From Puccinellia tenuiflora (Eukaryota; Streptophyta; Magnoliopsida; Poales; Poaceae): a stretch of DNA of 64,000 nt. The stretch covers positions 1,694,086 through 1,758,085 of the forward strand of contig QRDG01000534.1 in the NCBI GenBank assembly GCA_012064385.1. Reading direction: 5' to 3'. Numbering within the stretch: the stretch's first letter is position 1; every line of letters starts with the position of its first letter. Both the position numbers and the translations under genes were made by a program. Below, in pieces: positions 33,290 through 44,276 of the stretch. The notes beneath the pieces are model-generated. The model was not told the DNA's origin. It saw only the letters and a list, made by a program, of their open reading frames with translations, and searched no databases.

Positions 33290-33900
33290 TTCTTTCAGAG
33301 TGCTCACAACCTTTTGAAAGCACTCTTATAGATCTATCTTTGTACTCACAACCTTTTGAGAGCACAATGTTTCTTTTAGCATGAGGCCGATATCTTTGAT
33401 TCCATTCCAGTGATCTATTTCTGGATTGGACATTGCCAAAACAACCCGGATACGTGAACTTTCAGGGTAATATTGAGCAACCAACAGCGGAAGCATATGG
33501 TACCATATCCATTTGATCCATTCTTTGTTATCTCTTGGAACACTAAAGTTCCCAATTCCATTACCCTTAACAATAAGAACAGGCGTAGGTTTCTCGACAT
33601 GCATGCTTTAGAGACTTCTTCTCAGCATGTCCATGCGATATTTCTAATACCCCTTTTTTTTTCTCAGCAAATCTCGATACTTATAACAAGAGACACTATA
33701 TCGAGAATACTCTTTTGAGGACAAGAACTTCTTTTCTCTGCCGGTAGTAGATTGACATCACCACTAGCAAGTAGGATATCATCCACATACACGGGATTAG
33801 GAAATAAATTTCCCATTCTATAAGTTTGCATAAATGCGATTGTCCTCTCATTTTCTTTAACCCAAAATAACTTTTGATTCTAGAGACTTGCTCTAGTCCA
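33290..33900 (-). pseudogene. Decayed Copia reverse transcriptase fragment
   Basis: The minus strand carries the RT active-site motif YVDDILLASGD near 33765-33800. Further along are a MHVEKPTPVLIVKG stretch (33600-33560) and SNPEIDHWNGIK near 33420, which match the order of Copia RT/connection segments. The pieces are in different frames with stops between them. No functional polymerase is encoded. Confidence 0.75.
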
Positions 33901-34269
33901 TAAGATCCCATGTGATCTTTACTTTCATCTGATGTAACTCAGATCATTATGTGCCATTAGCACTCATTATAATCTGTTTATTCTCTTAGCGCAAATCTTT
34001 CGATCTAAAATCGCTTTTCACATATTTCCTTTGGAGTCACATTAGTGATGTAGACCCATTATAGCCTACTGTTTTGGCTCCATTGGAAATTACTTATGAA
34101 TCCCGAACATGGTCGGGATTCACATAGTATCTAATCATTAAGACAAGTAGACACTTGTCAAAATCGATTGAGCGCTGCTTTTAATTTCTGTAAATGAGGC
34201 GGGATCTACCTTCATTTAAATTTCTCTAATATAGACTTTATAGTCATCTGTTTTTCTCATATGGGGATG

Positions 34270-35160
34270 TCGTTGCTCTGTCATTGCCTAGAGGCAATAA
34301 ATTCTGTAGTCTTTTATTGCCAAAAGGCAATAGCTGTTACAAGGATTTAAATCACAAGATCCATGTTTACTTGTTCATCTCTTTTATAAAGCAACAAGCT
34401 CCCCCAGATAAAAACTATTCGAGCCTTAGGTATATTCATACCATGCTCCCCCAGATTACTCCATTTTCTCCAAAATGGTGTATCCTTAATCCTTTTTATT
34501 TGGGTTTATTCTGTCAATCTGTCTTCTTTATGGTACTTTGAGTACCGTCCTTAGTCTCCTTTCGGAGCTGTAAAATATCCATTCAAGAATACATCTATCT
34601 CTTTTACTTTAGGGGTATCATTATTGTGATCGTCGTACTCCCCCAGACGATCACAATTCATCATAGATCACCTAGATACATAATATGCATCACATTATCT
34701 GAGGTATAGGGGAGTCTATTTTGTAACACTCTCTATCTCCCCCTCGAAATGTGGCAAGAACCTTTTGCCACAATTTCGAAACTTTTGATTATCTGCTTCA
34801 TTCAAAATGAATTTATCTTTTATCTACTTCATTCAAAATGAAGTTGTCTTTTTAATGTATGGGAGTACTTTTTCTTTATTCCTTTTCAAAACTCACAAGA
34901 GTTCTTTCTCAATGATACTTTTTTTTTTTGCAAGTCACACTTGCATACCATTCTTAACTTGAGGTTCATTTGTAACTTTATTCTCTTTTAACTCATTAAG
35001 TGTTTTTATAACTATAAAAAACACATGAGTCGTCACATCTTTGTCCTGTCATACAGGATAAGGCCTTTGTCAAAATTTTCTCCCGCCATGCGGGTATTTT
35101 CCCAGACTTTTCCCACCACGTGGGTATTATTATCGTCTTTTCCCGTCATGCGGGTAATTA
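34270..35160 (-). repeat. Interior of the Copia element rich in short inverted words
   Basis: Examples: 'attgcctagaggcaat' (34284), 'attgccaaaaggcaat' (34316), 'cccgccatgcggg' (about 35083), 'cccaccacgtggg' (35112), 'cccgtcatgcggg' (35143). The last three sit in a repeated ~30-bp unit 'ttttccc...gggtatt'. No coding frame spans this part. Confidence 0.7.
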
Positions 35161-36239
35161 GGAGTCATAGATGCCACAATTGGCTCTTTAGACTGCATAT
35201 TGAATCCTCAAATTCAGAAATAAATCTGAATACTCTTTTATACACATGCTTAATCCAACGTTAGTTAAATTAAGCATTCATGTTGCTCGTTTAAAAAATT
35301 TCTTCATATAGAGTACATGAAAGAAATTCGTTAAACAAAGCTCAGAATGATTTCTTTCTTTTCTGCATGGAGAGTACATGAAAGACATTTGTCAAACAAG
35401 ACTCTCAATGATCTATTTGTATTCTTGGATTAATATCCAAGAATTCTTTTTCTTTTTGCAGTCATTCTTTAGAGAGAACATACTCTCTTACTTTATGACC
35501 TTACTTGGTCATCTTTCGGGTCACAAGTACCCATCTTTTTGTTTTCACGAATGAAAACATGAGCATCTTTGTCTGAGAAAACATTCAATAATAATAAATA
35601 ATAATGAGCATAAAATTAACCCTAACCTTACGTAGTTCTGGTTAAAAATATGCACATTAAAACTTTTAAAACTTTCTTTTATATTCTAAATCACCGTTGG
35701 GCAGAATTAGAATGAAGCATCATCTTTCTACACTAATTCTAAATCACCGTTGGGCAGAAAAAGAATCAATGCATAAAACTTATAAACAATATGATGATAA
35801 TATTTCTATCGCAATAAAGAACTCTGTTCAGAAAATAACATTATCATCAATTCTATTGCAGCGGAAACATGAAATATACATATTTCTATAGTTCAAGAGC
35901 ATCTCTTGATCTTTTATCTTTTCTTTGAAAATTTATCTGTTAGATGCAAACGAGTAGCATCTTTTATCTTTTCTCTGAAATTGATCACTTTGATGCAAAA
36001 TTGTCAGAGATCTAGCCCTTTGACTATAGAACTCATATACTTATAGTACTGCTATCATCAACGTTGGTCAGAAGATAACAATACCATAATTAATCTGTTA
36101 AACAAGTATTTCTCTTTTTCCTCCTCTCTAATTAAATTTTCCCGTTGGTTCCAATTTAATTAGAGGAGAGTCCTTTTATTTTACAGTAGAAACTGTAAAA
36201 TATTTTCTGTGTTTCACAAACATTGCACTGTTCTGGTCT

Positions 36240-36452
36240 GTTCTCTAAAACAAATTCATTGAATTTGAAAGGAGATAATCTTTTAACAAACTCTTTGTCA
36301 TGAAAAACTTTTCTGTCCTTTAATTAAAATTCTCCTAGAGAATTTAATTAAAGATCTAAGCAAAATTCACTGAATTTGAAAAGAGATCATCTTTTAGCAA
36401 AAAACTTTGTCTTAAAAGACTTTTCTGTCCTTTAATTAAAATTCTCCTAGAT
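36240..36452 (-). repeat. ~117-bp direct repeat next to the PBS of the Copia element
   Basis: 'caaattca(t/c)tgaatttgaaa' begins two copies at about 36250 and 36364. Both end in 'cctttaattaaaattctcct'. Confidence 0.8.
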
Positions 36453-36455
36453 CAT

Positions 36456-36465
36456 CTGATACCAA
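36456..36465 (-). promoter_or_regulatory. Primer binding site of the Copia element
   Basis: On the minus strand the 5' LTR is followed by TGGTATCAGA, complementary to the 3' end of initiator methionine tRNA, the usual primer for Copia reverse transcription. Confidence 0.88.
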
Positions 36466-36939
36466 TGTTAAAAACAATAACAACAAGATCATCTAGGTCT
36501 AGATCAATTACGGTAGATTCTGTTAGGGTTTCCCCTTCTCATGTGAATCGGATGCGAGAGAGAGAGAGACTGAGAGGGAGAGAGAGACAGAGAGAGAGAG
36601 AGAGGGGATCCCGTACCTTCACCTTACTCTTGAGGAGGAGCTGGAGCCGGCCATGGTGGTGTGGTGGTGACCGGAGAGGTGGGTGAGTGGAGTGAGTGGT
36701 GGTGGCGGCGGTAGTGGTGCTTCCCATCGCTGGGCGCTAACCCTAGATCGGTAGGGCTGTTGGTGGAGGGCGTCGGAGCACAATCAACCTCGTGAGAAGT
36801 GCAGGCCGGCCCCTCCACCCTTTATATAGCGCTGCGACAGGGGCCCACCAACCAGGCATCGGTTGGGCACCCCCGATCAGGGTGCGAGTCAAGGTCAGTG
36901 CGAGCCGTTGGGCTCACGCTGGCGGAGATCAATCCAACA
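36466..36939 (-). repeat. 5' LTR of the Copia element
   Basis: 474 bp, nearly identical to 32213-32684, followed by the TSD copy ACTGT. Confidence 0.93.
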
Positions 36940-36944
36940 ACTGT

Positions 36945-38990
36945 ATCAGATGGCAGTGCACCTCTTCTGTTCATATTATGTCAACATACTGCTCGGTGCA
37001 AATTACCCTCTGAATAGTTTTGAAATTTTGAATCTTTGTTGTCAATGTTAGGTTGTCTTCTGATTTGCAAATTTGTGGTATGAGGTCATATGTTCAGTGG
37101 CATTGAGAACACTTTTCCATGAGCATTTGAGGCCAAAAATAGAAAATTTGCCTGATGCAAAACCGTGCTATCGGAGATGTAATTAAGGTCCATGGAAATA
37201 TTTCTTGATCCGTAGCAAGATGGAATTTACAGTTTTATTATTGTTGCGGTAAGTTTATCATTTGTTCCTTTTTCCCTATTAGATCTTGTCAACTAAATTT
37301 ATTTTGTTCTTTGCTTGTTCTGCATTTAACCAGCAGATGATGACATTTGTATACTCCTTGATGAACCATGAGATGGATGGCTTCAGCAACTCATGGATGG
37401 TGAATTATGTGGTGATGACAGATATATACCGCATGGTCTGTTTCTGAAGAACGAAAACATAATCTCAAAACTAACCAAATCTAAGTTGGAAAAAATGGAC
37501 TCAATATTTCGTGTTATACAAGTCCCAGGAAAACAATCATGGAAGTTTTATTTCTTGGTTCAGTTATTGTTGCCTGGAAGCTATCCAGAATTCGATTTGT
37601 ATGGACTAGACGAATCACCATGTATGAATTGCTATCACTGTCTGTCTGTAAGAGTCAATAGTGGCCCGGGGCTTGTGGGTACGGTGAACCATCATGTTTG
37701 TTGTCATAAACCACGTTTTCACTAACCAATATGTATGCACGTGTATTAATTTGTGCTGGTGCTAGTTATGGACTGATGGTATGATTTGTAAAGAGGCCTC
37801 CCTGCATGATATCAAGTGTGCAAGCAGAATCTCATTCGTGATGCAGGCCGAGCTCTGCCTTTGAGGTGTTTCAGGATCGGCAGTGCTGATATGTGTAGAT
37901 TTAAATTTCTCCTCTGAAGCATGTATTGCCTTCTAAGCTTTCCGTATAGGAACTGTTCTAGCTGAGAGTGAATGCACTATTGTTTGAAGCCGCTGTGCAC
38001 TAGTTGACCATCTCTTCAGCATGTTTGTTGAGGATGTCCTCCCGGATTGACAAACTGCAACCCTGCATACCATGTTGTATACAATTGTAACATCAGACCA
38101 AATATTTTCAACTATTTTGAACTTCGCCAGGCATCTAACTGCGGTCAGCTCTGTTTGTGTGCATCCATGTATATGATCAAATAGTGCAGAACTTTAGGAG
38201 CATACAAAAACTCCTGATGTGCCATCTGAGGGGCAACAAAAACCATCTAGTCTTGGCGCCCCAACAATGGTGGCACATACATGATGTAAAGTTTGATATA
38301 AATATTTCAATACTGCAGAGTGAGAATTATTATTTGACCTACATACAAGACTACCATAAACCAGAAAAATGTATGGTACTTCCTATATTTGCATTGCTCT
38401 CTTGCCGTGTGATATGTGAGGAGCTATGTTTCTCCGTGTAAACAGATAGTTCCGTACATATAGAATCAAGTTTGTTTTCTAATTGTAAGAAATTGTTGTT
38501 CCTTCTCATTCACAATGTAGACCCATGAAGCCAAAGCATCTTGTAGACTATTGTTTGAAGTCGTTGTGAGTAGTTGACCATCTCTTCAGCATACTTGTTG
38601 AGAAGGTCCTCCCGGATTGACAAACTACAACCCTGCATACATTATTATCAGCAGACCAGGCAAAAGTTAGTGGAATGCAATTCAAGGAAAATCGTGTTTA
38701 AAATCTTGCACAATGTTGTATATGAATAAGAACGAAAGATCACCTCAGGAACATTGCATTTTAGAAAGCACAGATGTTCGTAATTTTCTGTGTAATAGAT
38801 GTGCCGCACTGCCGGTTCGTGGCAAGCACATTGGAGCTCCGGCAGAGGCGATCCATGAGGACAAAAACGCAAGATGGATCCTCTCTTTGACATATTCGAG
38901 AAGATCTTTAAACCTACGGAGAACCATATAAAAATCATTTACAATAATTGAACGATCTAAATTAAGAAAACTAAAACCAGCCTTTGCAAT
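36945..38990. other. Gene-like scraps, unidentified
   Basis: The plus-strand frame 37393-37725 (110 codons; starts MDGELCGDDRY) follows a possible acceptor near 37334. On the minus strand a short exon-like piece (SIREDLLNKYAEEMVNYS) occurs at 38550-38640, with a diverged copy at 37975-38070. Another open minus stretch lies at 38750-38960. These look like exons captured or left over from genes, but I recognise no family. Confidence 0.4.
37975..38645 (-). repeat. Duplicated ~100-bp exon-like segment
   Basis: 'gttgaccatctcttcagcat' occurs at about 38004 and 38573, with 'tcctcccggattgacaaact' at about 38038 and 38606. The copies lie ~569 bp apart in the same orientation. Confidence 0.8.
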
Positions 38991-39229
38991 GTACGCACCT
39001 AGCGGCAGGGGCGGCGCCGTACGTGTCTGCTCCGCCGCCGCAGCAGCTCGGCACGTCACAACATGGACGGCCGGGTCGCGCATGACGCCATCCAGGGGGC
39101 GCCGCCGCCTGAGATCGGCGTCTCACCGTCGTAGCTTCGTCGGCGGAGGCGTGGACGAGCTAGCGCGCACCGCCGGCGGCTGGGAAGGAAGAGCTACGGT
39201 CGGTGCCGGTCGGGCCGGACCCTCTACAC

Positions 39230-39436
39230 CACCACAACAACCCGAGGCGGCCGGAGCAGGAGATGGGCCGGCGGCCGCAACCCCGCCTGGAACGCCACCG
39301 TCCGCGTCACCGTGCCGGCTACCGGCGACCTGCGGATCCTCCTCCGCACGGAGCGCCCCCTCGGAGACCGCGACGTCGGCGCGGTCATCCTCCCGCTCGC
39401 CGAGATCCTTGCCGGCGCGGTACATGTCTGCTCCGC
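39230..39436 (+). pseudogene. Captured fragment of an SRC2-like C2-domain gene
   Basis: The plus frame around 39260-39420 reads GGRNPAWNATVRVTVPA, then LLRTERPLGDRDVGAVILPL and EILAGA. This is the C-terminal half of the C2 domain of plant SRC2-type proteins. The start of the C2 domain and the rest of the protein are missing, and near-identical 'gtctgctccgcc(g/a)ccgc' words flank it (39024, 39425). It sits among TE sequence, so it is probably a captured exon, not a gene. Confidence 0.65.
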
Positions 39437-40281
39437 CACCGCCGGAGAGCGTGGACAAGCTAGGGTTCATTTCGTAGATGGGATTGGGGATTTCTCCTGT
39501 TCAAAAAAAAGATTGGGGATTTCTCTCTGACATTTTTTTCTTTGAGGGTGAGATTTCAACCGTGGCTGCAGGACCTATTGGACTGTATTGGGCCAGCGCC
39601 CTTCTACCGTATTGGGCCAGAGCCCATCTGCAGAAAGCTCCGATCTTTAGACCAGTATGACTTTTACTGGTCATCATTTAAGCACCAGTATGAAACGTTT
39701 TTAGCCACCAGATTAACGAAAATAAATGGCCGTGGTTCATTTGGGGTACCACAGAAGGCCTCATAAATGTACATCACCCACAATAGGATTGTACTGCCAT
39801 AAATTATCAGATTGAACTTCGTTTATACATCTCATACAAAAAAAAATTAAATCAATTGGGAACATCATGTGCAAGGGGATGATACTGAACTGAAATCCAA
39901 ACACGCTATTTTTACACACATACACACAAAAAAAAACTGCATCAGCTAGCTCTGAAATCGCAATAGCTAGCTCGTTCGCCCTGCCATGGACAAGCGCGCC
40001 TAGCATGCTCGTGAGAAGAGCAAGTTGGTGACGGGCCAGCGAGTCTACGAAGAGCAAGCAGGACTGCATCCTGCTGCCCGTCGCGTCGTGCTCCTGAGCA
40101 GCGATTGGAAGCGGCACATGGGGCAGACGCGGGAATGAGAGCAGGGCAGCGGCAACGCCCCGCGAGAGAGAGCCGCGTGGTGAGTGAGCAAGCACCAGCG
40201 CAAGGGGCACGACGAGGGCATCTCGGAGGCGCCAGATGGGGCGTCGAGCGGCATCCGCGGCCGGGTGCAGGGGCGATGCGG
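39437..40281 (-). other. Gene-like open region interrupted by the LTR element
   Basis: The minus strand is open from the insertion site (40281) to about 39955 with non-repetitive amino-acid use (e.g. SCLLFVDSLARHQLALL). It is in register with an open minus frame on the other side of the LTR element (44611-44277). The host protein is not identified. 'gtactgcc' at 39791 links this area with the motif-reiterating element to the left. Confidence 0.4.
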
Positions 40282-40286
40282 AGGTC
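40282..40286. repeat. 5-bp TSD (AGGTC) of the RRM-bearing LTR element
   Basis: AGGTC at 40282-40286 matches 44272-44276. Confidence 0.93.
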
Positions 40287-40561
40287 TGTCGTGTCCCGGG
40301 GATGGAGCACGGCAGATTCGGCGGGATACGGTGGATTACCACGATTTTGGGAGAGAATTAGAGGTGAGAGGTAGACGAAAGAACTTGGATGAGGAGCAGA
40401 GTAAGGATGGGAAAACAGAGTTCAACTTCTTTCTTCGATAGATCGATTGTCTCGCACAAGGGTTGGCCTTTTAACCTCTTTCGGACGCACTCTGCCCTCT
40501 GGGCCCCACTTGTCGTACACCAAGTTTACAGACTCACGGGTCATGGACCCAGTACATGACA
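40287..40561 (-). repeat. 3' LTR of the RRM element
   Basis: 275 bp; on the minus strand it starts TGTCATGTACTGG and ends 'gggacacgaca'. It contains the stop codon of the long ORF. Confidence 0.93.
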
Positions 40562-43500
40562 CTTTCCTCCCCTCGAGATTGTGCTTGTCCTCAAGCGCAA
40601 CACCCCAGTGCAAGTGATCTTGACAACTAAAGCCCAAAGAGTCAGGAGGTAAACGCCACTGTAAATAAGAATTGATCCCAAGTCTGCACATCAGAATGAC
40701 ATGACGACACTGTTGCAAAGATGTTCGTTGAGATTCTTTCAGAAAATGTATGATGCCGGGATCCCAAAGCCTGACAGAAACGTATGTGCTCTTCAACTCA
40801 AAAATCAGAGAGTTTGCAGTCATGGTAGCTCCATAAAATGAGGACCTCTGAGTGCCAAAGAAACACCATGGAGCAGCTATCAATACTGAGTAAACTATAG
40901 CCTGCCCCGCATATTTGTCAATTTGCTCGTTATGCTTCCAATACCACCAATGTAGCCTGTTGGCACTGAGAATCTTCGCTGAACTAGTCGCATGCAAGAT
41001 ACCAATCAATTGTGTCGGCAGCAAGCTGATATTACTGAAATCCACACCAACCGTCCCCTGCAGGTCACATGCCAGATAAGAGCAAAAAGGCACTTGATAC
41101 AACTCATGCAATAGCTCCCACTTCCTCCAGAAGACACCATTGCGCCTCCCTGACAATAGCTTGTCAAATCCATGATGAATACCTTGGAGTTGAAATATAT
41201 GAAGCTGTAATATACTGTGTATGACCTGCTGGAAATGAGTTATATTATTGATGAAACACACCAGCTGCAGCACTAAGTGGTCATAGCTTATCCACGAATT
41301 GTTTGGAAGATAGAGTGCATGTCCATTAATCTGAACTGTGGCCAGAATTCCAGGAACCCAATTCCGAATATCAAGTGTGGCATGTAGCTGCAAGCATGAA
41401 CTGAACCAATAATGAAGAAGTGTTGTAGAGTCCCTATGCATTGCCATTGCAATAATCTCCATCATGTTTGCATGATGAGATTGTATAATGAGCTCCATTA
41501 AGACATGTACACTTTCTTGTTCTTTCACTAGAGGAGCTAGCATGAGGTAGAGCAAGTGATAACTAACCACGTGAAGATTTTCAGGGTCATGCACATGAAA
41601 AACAAAGAAAAACCTCTGCTGCACTTGGACTGTAGGTGTAAAAATTCCAGGATCCCACTGAATTAGGAGTGACCTGAGAGGTTCAGGTTGTATACTTCCT
41701 TGATGCAGCCCAAACAAGCAAGTACCTGGAACTGCAATATGAATGCTAGGATCCTCATGTGTTGGAGAAGTATACAGTGTTGAGATGGATTGCTTTCTTT
41801 CTGACAAAGGTGTATTATCGAACACTTGACGCACTCCACAATCAGTACTCTTGTATTGAGAAAAGTCAGTATATAGTAGAAATAACCATATCCCAAAATA
41901 CTGCAGTTTGGTCACCACGCTTTCACTGCTCTCACTTCCCCATGGTTTCAGCTCAGTCAATTTGGCAGCATTACAACCCTCCTCGTGGCCAGTGCACCTA
42001 CTCAAGCAAACCTTGAACAAGCAAGTTATGGAAACACCTAGCACCAATTGTAAATTCTTGAACTGTTGAATTCTCCTTGAACTAAAACCTTCCAGACAAA
42101 CACACTTGAAAACTGCACTGAACGTGTAAGTGCAATCTAACATGTATATCCGCATAAGGATTAGAGGAATTATTTGGAAATTCCATGTATGGGATGTATT
42201 TCGTCCCCAATAAGGCATGGCAGTGAAAATCCCAATCAGATTATTATTGCACTGAGGAACTAGCGACAACACACATAACTCACAATCCAGTAATTGGTGT
42301 ACCTGATGAAATACATCCAGATAAGCAAGAGTGACGCAAGGGATCTCAATAAAATGCTCGCTTCCAGGATCCCATAACATGAAACCCCCTCTAATGAAAA
42401 ATACTCTTGTGACCCAAACAACATAGAGATAGCAGCTGATCAGGTAGCTGCAAAAAGGATTGTCATGACTGAAACTGCTGCGATTCCAGGGTACAGAGAG
42501 TTGATCAGTCCAAAAACAATCAAGTACGTATCCATGCTTTGCAAGTGTGCTCCACGGACTGAAACCACTACCCTGCCATAATGGCAACAACTCGGACACT
42601 AAGCACTCAGCTGTTTTACCAATGTTGTCAGGATTGAAGTAACTCCGATTTTGTGGAGACATGTCTGCGAACACAAAACACTGGTGACATGGAGTGTGAT
42701 TCAAAACTGATTCTGGAGGGCGCGTCAATGCTGAGACCACCATTGAGGGCTGCGACAGTTGAAATAACAAGCTCATGACCATGGATGATATGGCATTCAC
42801 CTCTGGAATGTTCCTCTTCCAGACCCAACGCACACGACATCGTGTGATCCGAATGCCAGACCTCCACTTGACGACACCTTGGTGCATGATGTTGCTCATA
42901 TGCACACCATCATCGGCATCGTGCATGAGGGACATTGGCATGCTGTCAGATACCTTCGGTCCGCTGGTGAGTGATGACGCCTCTTGCACCTGAGCGGCAG
43001 TCACCGATGGAGTTGGTGTCGACGTGTCCGGTGTTGAAGACACAATGTCGAAGTCATGCGCGATGGATTGACCAGCAGATGTGCCATTAGTGGAGTCATG
43101 CGTCGCTTGTGAGGTTGCAACGGCATATGCATCAAACACCTTGGCGATTGCCGCCCGCAGGGAAGACTGGATATCCTCTAACTTGGAGTGCACCTCCTTC
43201 ACGACATCTGAACAGCTCTGTTGCGGTGATGCCAGAACTTCGGGGGCAAGGGCTTCAGACAACACCTCTGGTGTGAGGGCAGGTACGGAGACATGGCACG
43301 CTGTCGACGTCGTGGTGGTCACCGCGGAGACCGGCGAAACATCCTGGATTGCGAGGAGGCAGCAACCCTCATAGATGACACGACCGTCCAAGGCGAGAGC
43401 ACGGACTGCGTCGTGACGTGACCGAACACGAACCACTGCCTCCACATGGTTGGCTCTCTGAAAAACTGAGATATGCACCACCCCATACGCCTCAAAGACT

Positions 43501-43592
43501 TGACGAAGTGTCTCTTCCGTGACGGGGTGATCCACATAGTGCACTGTGACGTGAAGAACGCCGCCGGTAGACATCTCACTATGGCTAAGCAT
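40422..43592 (-). CDS. 1056-codon ORF of the LTR element; PTB-like RRM at the N-terminus
   Basis: A single uninterrupted frame from ATG 43592 (a second Met, codon 7 at 43574, is an equally good start) to a stop at 40422 inside the 3' LTR; the last ~46 codons are LTR-derived. Residues ~12-85 form an RNA-recognition motif close to plant polypyrimidine-tract-binding proteins: LHVTVHYVDHPVTEE, AYGVVHISVFQR, EAVVRVRSRHDAV, IYEGCCLLAIQ. Residues ~90-230 are S/T/P/D-rich and low complexity. The remainder is rich in L, I, H, C and W, matches nothing I know, and repeats a (L/Q)WDPG motif about four times. RRM proteins bind RNA; here it could package element RNA like a gag, but that is inference. No zinc knuckle or catalytic motif. 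The C-terminal two thirds may be only fortuitously open. Confidence 0.6.
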   Translation of the reverse strand: MLSHSEMSTGGVLHVTVHYVDHPVTEETLRQVFEAYGVVHISVFQRANHVEAVVRVRSRHDAVRALALDGRVIYEGCCLLAIQDVSPVSAVTTTTSTACHVSVPALTPEVLSEALAPEVLASPQQSCSDVVKEVHSKLEDIQSSLRAAIAKVFDAYAVATSQATHDSTNGTSAGQSIAHDFDIVSSTPDTSTPTPSVTAAQVQEASSLTSGPKVSDSMPMSLMHDADDGVHMSNIMHQGVVKWRSGIRITRCRVRWVWKRNIPEVNAISSMVMSLLFQLSQPSMVVSALTRPPESVLNHTPCHQCFVFADMSPQNRSYFNPDNIGKTAECLVSELLPLWQGSGFSPWSTLAKHGYVLDCFWTDQLSVPWNRSSFSHDNPFCSYLISCYLYVVWVTRVFFIRGGFMLWDPGSEHFIEIPCVTLAYLDVFHQVHQLLDCELCVLSLVPQCNNNLIGIFTAMPYWGRNTSHTWNFQIIPLILMRIYMLDCTYTFSAVFKCVCLEGFSSRRIQQFKNLQLVLGVSITCLFKVCLSRCTGHEEGCNAAKLTELKPWGSESSESVVTKLQYFGIWLFLLYTDFSQYKSTDCGVRQVFDNTPLSERKQSISTLYTSPTHEDPSIHIAVPGTCLFGLHQGSIQPEPLRSLLIQWDPGIFTPTVQVQQRFFFVFHVHDPENLHVVSYHLLYLMLAPLVKEQESVHVLMELIIQSHHANMMEIIAMAMHRDSTTLLHYWFSSCLQLHATLDIRNWVPGILATVQINGHALYLPNNSWISYDHLVLQLVCFINNITHFQQVIHSILQLHIFQLQGIHHGFDKLLSGRRNGVFWRKWELLHELYQVPFCSYLACDLQGTVGVDFSNISLLPTQLIGILHATSSAKILSANRLHWWYWKHNEQIDKYAGQAIVYSVLIAAPWCFFGTQRSSFYGATMTANSLIFELKSTYVSVRLWDPGIIHFLKESQRTSLQQCRHVILMCRLGINSYLQWRLPPDSLGFSCQDHLHWGVALEDKHNLEGRKVSCTGSMTRESVNLVYDKWGPEGRVRPKEVKRPTLVRDNRSIEERS

Positions 43593-43995
43593 TTCCTCGA
43601 ACAGGTGGCAGGCGGGGATGATATGGATCGCAAGTACAGCAGGGCGAGCTTGAAGAAGGCTACCAGCTTGCTCGTAGGCTTCCTTGTTTCCTATGAATCT
43701 TCAGAACGCCAATCTGAACCAGCAGGTCACAAAAGCAATCCGATCCAATCTGTCGGTGTTACCGGAAGCAGCGTGAGGCACGGGGGCGGCTCGAGAACAG
43801 AACTGGTCTATGCTGAAGGCGTCGCCGACTTGGATGGCGCCGTCGCGGCTCTTCCTTCGTCAACTCTAACCCCGCTAAAGATTTCGAGCCAGATTCGCCG
43901 AAGCAAACCAGCACCTGTCGCGGTGGGATTTTACAGAGTCGATTCACGGAATTTTTTAGCGCAGACGGTGCGATTCCAGAGCTCTGATACCAAAT

Positions 43996-44271
43996 TGTCG
44001 TGTCCCGGGGATGGAGCACGGCAGATTCGGCGGGATACGGTGGATTACCACGATTTTTGGGAGAGAATTAGAGGTGAGAGGTAGACGAAAGAACTTGGAT
44101 GAGGAGCAGAGTAAGGATGGGAAAACAGAGTTCAACTTCTTTCTTCGATAGATCGATTGTCTCGCACAAGGGTTGGCCTTTTAACCTCTTTCGGACGCAC
44201 TCTGCCCTCTGGGCCCCACTTGTCGTACACCAAGTTTACAGACTCACGGGTCATGGACCCAGTACATGACA
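43996..44271 (-). repeat. 5' LTR of the RRM element
   Basis: 276 bp, identical to 40287-40561 except for one extra T. Confidence 0.93.
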
Positions 44272-44276
44272 AGGTC

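Larger units (their letters stand above)
32213..36939 (-). mobile_element. Full-length Copia LTR retrotransposon with decayed pol
   Basis: Two LTRs (32213-32684, 472 bp; 36466-36939, 474 bp) differ by about one substitution and a GA-repeat length change. TSDs are ACTGT. In element orientation (minus strand) a PBS TGGTATCAGA follows the 5' LTR at about 36455-36464, and a polypurine tract 'aagggggagga' abuts the 3' LTR at about 32685. The 3.8-kb interior has no intact gag or pol frame, only a broken reverse transcriptase trace (separate entry) and many short inverted words. The insertion is recent but the interior is old, so it was probably mobilised in trans. Confidence 0.9.
40287..44271 (-). 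mobile_element. Young LTR retroelement without pol, carrying an RRM ORF
   Basis: LTRs of 275 bp (40287-40561) and 276 bp (43996-44271) differ by a single T in a homopolymer. TSD is AGGTC. In element orientation a PBS 'tggtatcagagct' follows the 5' LTR (about 43980-43992), and a polypurine tract 'gaggggaggaaag' abuts the 3' LTR (about 40562-40574). The 3.4-kb interior has no protease, integrase, RT or RNase H, only one long ORF (next entry). It is non-autonomous, yet has moved recently. Confidence 0.9.
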
